Positions 32,311 to 36,808 of a stretch of 36,808 nt of DNA are shown piece after piece. Each line of letters begins with the position of its first letter. The stretch's first letter is position 1. The stretch is from Chloroflexota bacterium. GTDB lineage: Bacteria; Chloroflexota; UBA11872; UBA12225; JAJDUF01. A model generated the notes under the pieces. It did not search any database. It saw only the letters and a program-made list of their open reading frames with translations, and had not been told where the DNA came from. The stretch is from assembly GCA_022824545.1 (NCBI GenBank), contig JAJDZR010000145.1, positions 1 to 36,808 of the forward strand. The letters run 5' to 3'. Both the position numbers and the translations under genes were made by a program.

Positions 32311-33990
32311 ATGGCAGCAACGGCCGTTGACGTGAAAGCGCGGAGCCGCGAAGTAACAATGGGCGTCGAGCACGCCGCAGCACGCTCGATGTTCCGAGGC
32401 ACCGGCCTCAGCGAGGAGGACCTGCGGAAGCCGATCATCGGCATCGCCAATACCTGGACCGACGTGACCCCCTGCCAGCTCAACTTGCGCGACCTCGCCG
32501 AGAAGGTCAAGGAAGGCATCCGCGCCGCCGGTGGCACGCCGATCGAGTTCGGGACGATCTGCGTCACCGACGGCATCGCCATGGGTACCGAGGGGATGCG
32601 CGCCTCCCTCGTCAGCCGCGAGGTGATTGCCGACTCCATCGAGTTGGTCGTGACCGGGCATCGCCTCGACGGGATAGTGACGCTGACCGGGTGCGACAAG
32701 ACGCAGCCGGGTGGCCTGATGGCCCTGGCGCGCCTGAACATCCCCGGCGTCTACGTGTACGGCGGCAGCATCATGCCCGGTATCTACCGCGGCCGGAAGG
32801 TCACGATCCAGGACTCGTTCGAAGCACCCGGCCTCCATGCCAGCGGTGAGATGTCCGAGGAGGACGTGGACGAGTTGGTCGGCCGAGCGTGCCCCGGCGC
32901 CGGCGCGTGCGGCGGCATGTTCACCGCAAACACGATGGCCGCGGCGGCCGAGGCGCTGGGGATGGCGCCGCCGGGCAGCGCTTCGATTCCGGCCGTTGAC
33001 GCGCGGCGGCAGGTGGTGGCCTTTCAAGCCGGCGAGCGGGTGATGCAGCTTTTGCGCGAGGACATCCGCCCGCGCGACTTCCTCACCCGCGAAGCCTTCC
33101 TCAACGCCATCGCTACCGTGGAAGCGCTCGGCGGCTCGACCAACGCGGTGCTGCACCTGATGGCGATTGCGTATGAAGCCGGCGTAGACCTCCGGCTGGA
33201 GGACTTCGACGAGATCAGCCACCGCACGCCACACTTGGCCAGCCTGAAGCCGTCCGGCAAGTACGTCATGGCCGATCTCGACGTGGTCGGCGGCGTGCCG
33301 GTGGTGATGAAAGAACTGCTCGACGGCGGAATCATTGACGGCAGTACGCCCAACGTCGCCGGTGGAACGCTCGGCGACCACCTGAACCGGGTCCGCGAAA
33401 AGCCGGATCAGGACCTCACCTTTGCGCTGGACCGCCCCCTCAGCGCGACCGGCACGCTGGCCATCCTGCGCGGCAACATCGCCGCGGACGGCGCGGTTGC
33501 CAAAGCGGGTGGGGCTGCCCACAGCACCTTCACCGGACCGGCGCGGGTGTTCGACGGCGAGGAAACGTGCTTCGAGGCCGTGCTAGCCGGCGATATTCGG
33601 GAAGGCGACGTGGTAGTTATCCGCAACGAGGGACCGAAAGGCGGTCCGGGGATGCGCGAAATGCTGGCCGTGACGGCAGCCATTCAAGGGCGTGGCCTCG
33701 GCGATCACGTCGCACTGATGACCGACGGGCGCTTCTCTGGCGCCACCTACGGCTTGATGATCGCACACATGGCGCCGGAGGCAGCCGTCGGCGGTCCGAT
33801 TGCAGTGCTGCGCGAAGGTGACGTGATCGAGATTGACATTCCGAACCGCAAGCTCGACGTGCGGCTCTCGGACGAGGAGCTTCAGGCACGCCTCGCTTCC
33901 TGGGAGGCGCCGCCGCCGCGGTACCAGTCGGGAATGCTCTCCAAGTATGCGCGTTTGGTAAGCTCGGCAGCAGTCGGCGCAGTGACATAG
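32311..33990 (+). CDS. ilvD: Dihydroxy-acid dehydratase
   Basis: Iron-sulphur dehydratase of valine, leucine and isoleucine synthesis, converting dihydroxy acids to 2-oxo acids. The product is 559 residues, the usual length. Cluster cysteines by homology are C55 (TPCQL), C128 (GCDKT) and C200 ([12 protein letters not shown]); three in-place cysteines favour a [2Fe-2S] enzyme. K130 is the metal-site lysine and GRFSGAT holds the catalytic serine. An ATG three codons earlier sits directly on the AAGGA site and cannot use it, so the ATG at 32311, nine bases from that site, is preferred. No other ilv gene is in the window. Confidence 0.95.
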   Translation: MAATAVDVKARSREVTMGVEHAAARSMFRGTGLSEEDLRKPIIGIANTWTDVTPCQLNLRDLAEKVKEGIRAAGGTPIEFGTICVTDGIAMGTEGMRASLVSREVIADSIELVVTGHRLDGIVTLTGCDKTQPGGLMALARLNIPGVYVYGGSIMPGIYRGRKVTIQDSFEAPGLHASGEMSEEDVDELVGRACPGAGACGGMFTANTMAAAAEALGMAPPGSASIPAVDARRQVVAFQAGERVMQLLREDIRPRDFLTREAFLNAIATVEALGGSTNAVLHLMAIAYEAGVDLRLEDFDEISHRTPHLASLKPSGKYVMADLDVVGGVPVVMKELLDGGIIDGSTPNVAGGTLGDHLNRVREKPDQDLTFALDRPLSATGTLAILRGNIAADGAVAKAGGAAHSTFTGPARVFDGEETCFEAVLAGDIREGDVVVIRNEGPKGGPGMREMLAVTAAIQGRGLGDHVALMTDGRFSGATYGLMIAHMAPEAAVGGPIAVLREGDVIEIDIPNRKLDVRLSDEELQARLASWEAPPPRYQSGMLSKYARLVSSAAVGAVT

Positions 33991-34062
33991 TCCAAACGAC
34001 ACAACACCCTCGCCCACACCCGGAGCGGGGCAGCAGCATGAGACGCGAGGAAGGGATACGCG

Positions 34063-35043
34063 ATGACAAAGCAGGTTCCTGGCAGCCCCTATGACGGACC
34101 ACCATTGAGTTGGCGCCCGGCGGCGCCGCGGCCGGCGCGCCGCCGGCGCTCGGAGCTTGCCGTGCCCGGCAGCAACCCGCGCATGATGGCCGGGGCAGCG
34201 AACAGCGACGCGGACGCCGTGTTCCTCGACCTGGAGGACTCCGTCGCGCCGAGCGAAAAGGTGGCCTCGCGGGCCAGGATTGTCCAAGCGTTGAACGAAA
34301 ACGACTTCGGCGATAAGGCCACGGTCGTGCGGATCAACGACCTCTCCACGCAGTGGGCCGTGCGCGACGTGGTAGACGTGGTGGAGGGCGCGGGCGCCAA
34401 GCTCGAAGCCATCATGCTGCCCAAGACGCGCGGCCCGGAGGACGTGGCGGCGCTGGATATTATGTTGACCTCGCTCGAACAGCAGCTCGGCCTGACCCAC
34501 ACCATCGGAATCGAAGCGCAGATCGAGAATGCCAACGGTATCTCCAGCGTCGAGCAGATCGCCTTTGCCAGCAAACGGCTGATCGCGCTCGTGTTCGGTC
34601 CCGGCGACTACGCCGCCTACGCCGACATGCCGGTGCTGTCCATTGGGGCGCACGATTTCGCCTACCCCGGCCACATCTACCACTTTGCGCTCCAACGGAT
34701 CGTCACGGCCGCGAAAGCAGCCGGCTTGCAGACCATTGACGGCCCGTTCGGCAAGTTCCGCGACCTGGAGGGGCTGCGGAACTCGGCGCAGATGGCCAAA
34801 ATGCTCGGCTGCGACGGCAAGTGGGCCGTGCATCCGGCGCAGATTCCCGTCCTGAACGAAGTGTTCTCGCCGTCCGCTGCGGAGATCGCGAAGGCCACCG
34901 CCATCCGCGACCGCTACTTCCAGGCAACCGAGGAAGAGGGCCTGGGCGCGGTGGCGCTCGACGGCGAGGAGATGCTGGACGAGGCGAGCCGCAAGCTGGC
35001 CGAGGTCGTCCTCCAGCGAGCCGCGGACGACGGTATGCTATAG
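34063..35043 (+). CDS. CoA-ester lyase, malyl-CoA lyase-like
   Basis: A 326-residue TIM-barrel enzyme of the HpcH/CitE family. The start of the barrel, ELAVPGSNPRMM (31-42), the residues around R90 (VVRIND), E151 (IEAQIENANG) and D182 (GPGDYAAYAD) fit the substrate and magnesium sites of malyl-CoA and beta-methylmalyl-CoA lyases. These split malyl-CoA to acetyl-CoA and glyoxylate, or citramalyl-type esters. In Chloroflexus such a lyase serves the 3-hydroxypropionate cycle, but no other cycle gene is seen here. GGAAGG upstream supports the ATG at 34063. It follows ilvD by 72 bases and may be in the same transcript. Confidence 0.87.
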   Translation: MTKQVPGSPYDGPPLSWRPAAPRPARRRRSELAVPGSNPRMMAGAANSDADAVFLDLEDSVAPSEKVASRARIVQALNENDFGDKATVVRINDLSTQWAVRDVVDVVEGAGAKLEAIMLPKTRGPEDVAALDIMLTSLEQQLGLTHTIGIEAQIENANGISSVEQIAFASKRLIALVFGPGDYAAYADMPVLSIGAHDFAYPGHIYHFALQRIVTAAKAAGLQTIDGPFGKFRDLEGLRNSAQMAKMLGCDGKWAVHPAQIPVLNEVFSPSAAEIAKATAIRDRYFQATEEEGLGAVALDGEEMLDEASRKLAEVVLQRAADDGML

Positions 35044-35065
35044 CGGGTGAAACCTCATCCCCTGG

Positions 35066-35099
35066 CCCCCTCTCCACAATGTGGAGAGGGGGTATTTGT
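35066..35099 (+). terminator. Hairpin with weak T-run after the CoA-ester lyase gene
   Basis: Arms 35066-35078 and 35080-35092 are perfect 13-base reverse complements (CCCCCTCTCCACA and its complement) around one base, followed by TATTTGTT. The inner pairs would open to form a loop. It could be an intrinsic terminator or a dispersed palindrome used as one, placed just before the next gene. Confidence 0.6.
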
Positions 35100-35107
35100 T
35101 AGAGCCG

Positions 35108-36175
35108 ATGAGACCTCCCGATTACTTCCATTTTCCCACGCTCCTAGCCCTCCACGACGCAATCGAGTCGCTTGATCCGGCCGCCGCGCCGCACGCGGCG
35201 CTCGTCTCATCCGAGCCGGACCCTGACCCAACTGCCGAGCGCCGTGTCGCCATCTTGCCCGGCTCATTCAATCCATTACACGAGGGGCACGCGGCCCTGG
35301 CCGCAGCAGCCCTGGAAGCCAACGCCGCCACCGAGGTCTGGCTGGGACTGGCGCGTGTGACAGTGGACAAGGAGCAGATCGCCGGAACGCTGCTCGAAGA
35401 TCGCCTCGTGGCGCTACAGCACTTTGTCCAGGATCAACCGCGCTACGGCGTGCTCCTGTTCAACCGCGGCCTGTACGTGGACCAGGCGCTTGCTGCCCAT
35501 GCTCGCTGGTCCGATCTGGATACCCTGCTGTTTCTCGTCGGCTACGACAAGATCGTCCAAATCTTCGATCCGCGCTACTACGACGACCGCGACGCGGCGC
35601 TCAGAGAGCTTTTTCGCTTGGCATCGTTCCTCGTCGCGCCACGCGACGACGCGACGGCCGACGATCTTGCCGCGCTCCTGAGCCGGCCGGAAAACCGCCC
35701 GTTCGCAGCGCGAGTGCGTAGCCTGCCGCTGCCGAGCACGGTAGCGGCGGTCTCCTCGACCGGCTTACGCCAAGACCTCGGCGCGGCAGCAGCAGGTCTT
35801 AGCTTTCACCCTCTCCCTATGGGAGAGGGCCAGGGTGAGGGGCAAGATGAAAGTACCATCCCGCCCGGCGTGTCGTTGCCCTGGGCCTTTGCCGGCATGG
35901 TCGCCGCGACCCACGCCTACGCACCACCCTTACCGCTCGGCACCGCGCTGGTAGACCGCTACACGGTACGTGCCGCGCTGCTCACGGCCCTGTTCCAGGA
36001 CCGCGAATGGGCACTGGCGCACGCCGACCTGCGCCTGCTCCTAACGACTGCGCTCGGACCAACCGAAGCCGGCAGCGCCCTCCGTGCCGCCCTCCTGCGT
36101 GCCGGCTCGCCGGCACCGGCACCGGGGCGGTTGCGTGCGCTGATCCAGACCGTGCAGACCAGCGCGGGTAAGTAG
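35108..36175 (+). CDS. NMN/NaMN adenylyltransferase-like protein with extra C-terminal domain
   Basis: A 355-residue protein with the nucleotidyltransferase core of the NadD/NMNAT family. The phosphate-binding GSFNPLHEGH (52-61) and the later SSTGLR (216-221) are both present; this pair defines enzymes that add AMP to nicotinate or nicotinamide mononucleotide in NAD synthesis. NadD proteins are usually near 200 residues, so about 50 N-terminal and 100 C-terminal residues are additional; the C-terminal part is Ala/Leu-rich and helical. Residues 232-249 are encoded by an inserted palindromic repeat (35803-35853). The ATG at 35108 is chosen; a GTG at 35081 lies within the upstream hairpin. Substrate preference is not shown. 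Confidence 0.72.
   Translation: MRPPDYFHFPTLLALHDAIESLDPAAAPHAALVSSEPDPDPTAERRVAILPGSFNPLHEGHAALAAAALEANAATEVWLGLARVTVDKEQIAGTLLEDRLVALQHFVQDQPRYGVLLFNRGLYVDQALAAHARWSDLDTLLFLVGYDKIVQIFDPRYYDDRDAALRELFRLASFLVAPRDDATADDLAALLSRPENRPFAARVRSLPLPSTVAAVSSTGLRQDLGAAAAGLSFHPLPMGEGQGEGQDESTIPPGVSLPWAFAGMVAATHAYAPPLPLGTALVDRYTVRAALLTALFQDREWALAHADLRLLLTTALGPTEAGSALRAALLRAGSPAPAPGRLRALIQTVQTSAGK
35803..35853. repeat. 51-base palindromic element inside a coding sequence
   Basis: Terminal inverted repeats CTTTCA/TGAAAG enclose CCCTCTCCC TAT GGGAGAGGG and a CACCCT/AGGGTG pair. The element is exactly 17 codons long and open in the host frame, so it adds a Gly/Glu/Pro/Gln-rich linker without breaking the gene. 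Confidence 0.85.
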
Positions 36176-36187
36176 GGTGAGGCGCCT

Positions 36188-36202
36188 CCCCCCTCTGGGG
36201 GG
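36188..36202. terminator. GC hairpin between convergent genes
   Basis: CCCCCC and GGGGGG around TCT lie 12 bases after the stop of the adenylyltransferase-like gene. No T-run follows, so it may be a repeat remnant that blocks read-through. Confidence 0.4.
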
Positions 36203-36252
36203 TCCTCAGCAGTGCAGAGGAACTAGAGCGGGAGCTTGGGCAAGCACGCCAG

Positions 36253-36435
36253 CTAAAGCAGGCCGTCCTCCAGTAGCCGCCGCTTCACTTCCTCCAGGCT
36301 AATCGGTTCCTCCCCCCGACGCTCCGCTATCACGGCTAGGTCGTGCAAGTCCTCCAGCAGCCGCTCGTACTGCTCTATGGGCAGATTAACGGCCGTGCGC
36401 TTCCCGTCACCGTCAACCACGTATTGTTCTGCCAT
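36253..36435 (-). CDS. Small antitoxin-like protein (Phd/RelB type)
   Basis: A 60-residue protein: the first part (AEQYVVDGDGKRTAVNLPIE) and the EQYERLLEDLHDL helix resemble the short Phd/YefM or RelB-type antitoxins, and the acidic C-terminus (EEVKRRLLEDGLL) fits a toxin-binding tail. AAGGA five bases before the ATG at 36435 sets the start; the open frame extends 24 codons further upstream into the next gene. No toxin gene follows it on the minus strand, so it appears to be an orphan or to serve a partner elsewhere. It overlaps the preceding gene by 23 bases. Confidence 0.7.
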   Translation of the reverse strand: MAEQYVVDGDGKRTAVNLPIEQYERLLEDLHDLAVIAERRGEEPISLEEVKRRLLEDGLL

Positions 36436-36808
36436 GGCAGTCCTTCTGTTGACCGGCTTTATTGCCAGAGTAGATTTTCCAGATCGCATAATCGAGTTTC
36501 CTTGCACTCACACCCATGTGACGTGCCGTCGCCTCAAGGAGCAATACTGTTGTCAAATCTCCCGCCGAGCGGCCAAAAGCATCCTTAACTGCCTTGCGGA
36601 TGTGTTTGTCAGGCTTCACCGTATCTGCGCCAGCTAGAATCCTGATGTATTGCGTCGTAGGGAATCCAATCCCGTATACGCTGAGTGTCTGCCTATCCGG
36701 CTGAAAGGCCCAATGCCGCATCGCATCAAGATCCTTGGCTATCCCATGCTCCCGCTTGTAGGCCAGGAACCAATCCACCAGTTGCTCCAGGGTCTGCGCC
36801 CGTGCAGG
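36413..36808 (-). CDS. Helix-hairpin-helix (HhH-GPD-like) protein, cut by the window edge
   Basis: The frame is open through the right end of the window, so at least 131 C-terminal residues are visible and the true start lies outside. The segment VYGIGFPTTQYIRILAG followed by ADTVKPDKHIRKAV resembles the helix-hairpin-helix and following aspartate/lysine region of base-excision glycosylases (HhH-GPD superfamily), and LLLEATARHMGVSARKLDYAIW is a following helix pair. No [4Fe-4S] cysteine cluster is seen. Whether it has glycosylase activity cannot be judged from this part. It is upstream of, and overlaps, the antitoxin-like gene. Confidence 0.6.
   Translation of the reverse strand, partial: PARAQTLEQLVDWFLAYKREHGIAKDLDAMRHWAFQPDRQTLSVYGIGFPTTQYIRILAGADTVKPDKHIRKAVKDAFGRSAGDLTTVLLLEATARHMGVSARKLDYAIWKIYSGNKAGQQKDCHGRTIRG

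Noticed and set aside
32164..33522. Long antisense frame opposite ilvD (452 codons)
   Set aside because: It lies wholly over ilvD, has no family motif, and is rich in His/Arg/Gly as expected from a GC-rich shadow frame.
33583..34833. Long antisense frame opposite ilvD and the CoA-ester lyase
   Set aside because: Shadow of two well-supported genes; no ribosome site or recognisable domain.
35079..35107. GTG start at 35081 for the adenylyltransferase-like gene
   Set aside because: It lies within a 13-bp-arm hairpin that would hide the start, and the ATG at 35108 is closer to the conserved part.

Overview
The window is GC-rich bacterial chromosome, densely coded on both strands, with single-copy housekeeping genes: rpmE, prfA, gyrA, moaC, ilvD, a mutY-like gene and a tRNA-Phe. 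The order rpmE, DUF1385 membrane protein, prfA, together with a malyl-CoA-lyase-like enzyme, an FHA-winged-helix regulator, GT39-type glycosyltransferases and many short GC-rich palindromes between genes, suggests a Chloroflexota bacterium, perhaps Thermomicrobia-like. This placement is an inference from gene content; no search was run.

Layout. 1-780: a LysE-type exporter. 782-4357: a large RapA/SNF2-like helicase gene in visibly AT-richer DNA, ending at the 3' end of tRNA-Phe (4358-4433), so it may be a transferred island. 4625-9242: mutY-like gene and a divergent methyltransferase, then rpmE with a strong terminator, DUF1385 and prfA. 9243-10135: a small membrane protein flanked by palindromic repeats. 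10136-20883: seven minus-strand genes in a row. In transcription order these are two paralogous GT39-like membrane glycosyltransferases, a secreted protein, an ECF sigma factor, a membrane protein in the anti-sigma position, and an ABC ATPase with its permease. 20884-21266 is a repeat-rich divergent promoter region. 21267-26259 (plus strand): metallo-beta-lactamase-fold hydrolase, moaC, a PAP2-like membrane protein and gyrA. 26275-28313 (minus strand): a SHOCT membrane protein, an FHA-winged-helix regulator and a methyltransferase. 28523-31371 (plus strand): a HerA-like ATPase and a family 2 glycosyltransferase. 31368-32085: a VapC-type toxin with its antitoxin candidate. 32311-36175 (plus strand): ilvD, a CoA-ester lyase and an NMN adenylyltransferase-like protein. 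36253-36808 (minus strand): a small antitoxin-like protein and a helix-hairpin-helix protein cut by the window edge.

How the genes may work together. The 10-21 kb block is the best candidate for an uncharacterised system: two membrane glycosyltransferases lie directly upstream of a secreted protein, followed by a sigma/anti-sigma pair and an ABC exporter. The 26-28 kb block couples a phosphothreonine-binding transcription factor to a membrane protein and a methyltransferase. Short palindromic elements recur in most longer gaps; one lies in frame inside the NMN adenylyltransferase-like gene and another forms the C-terminus of a methyltransferase.
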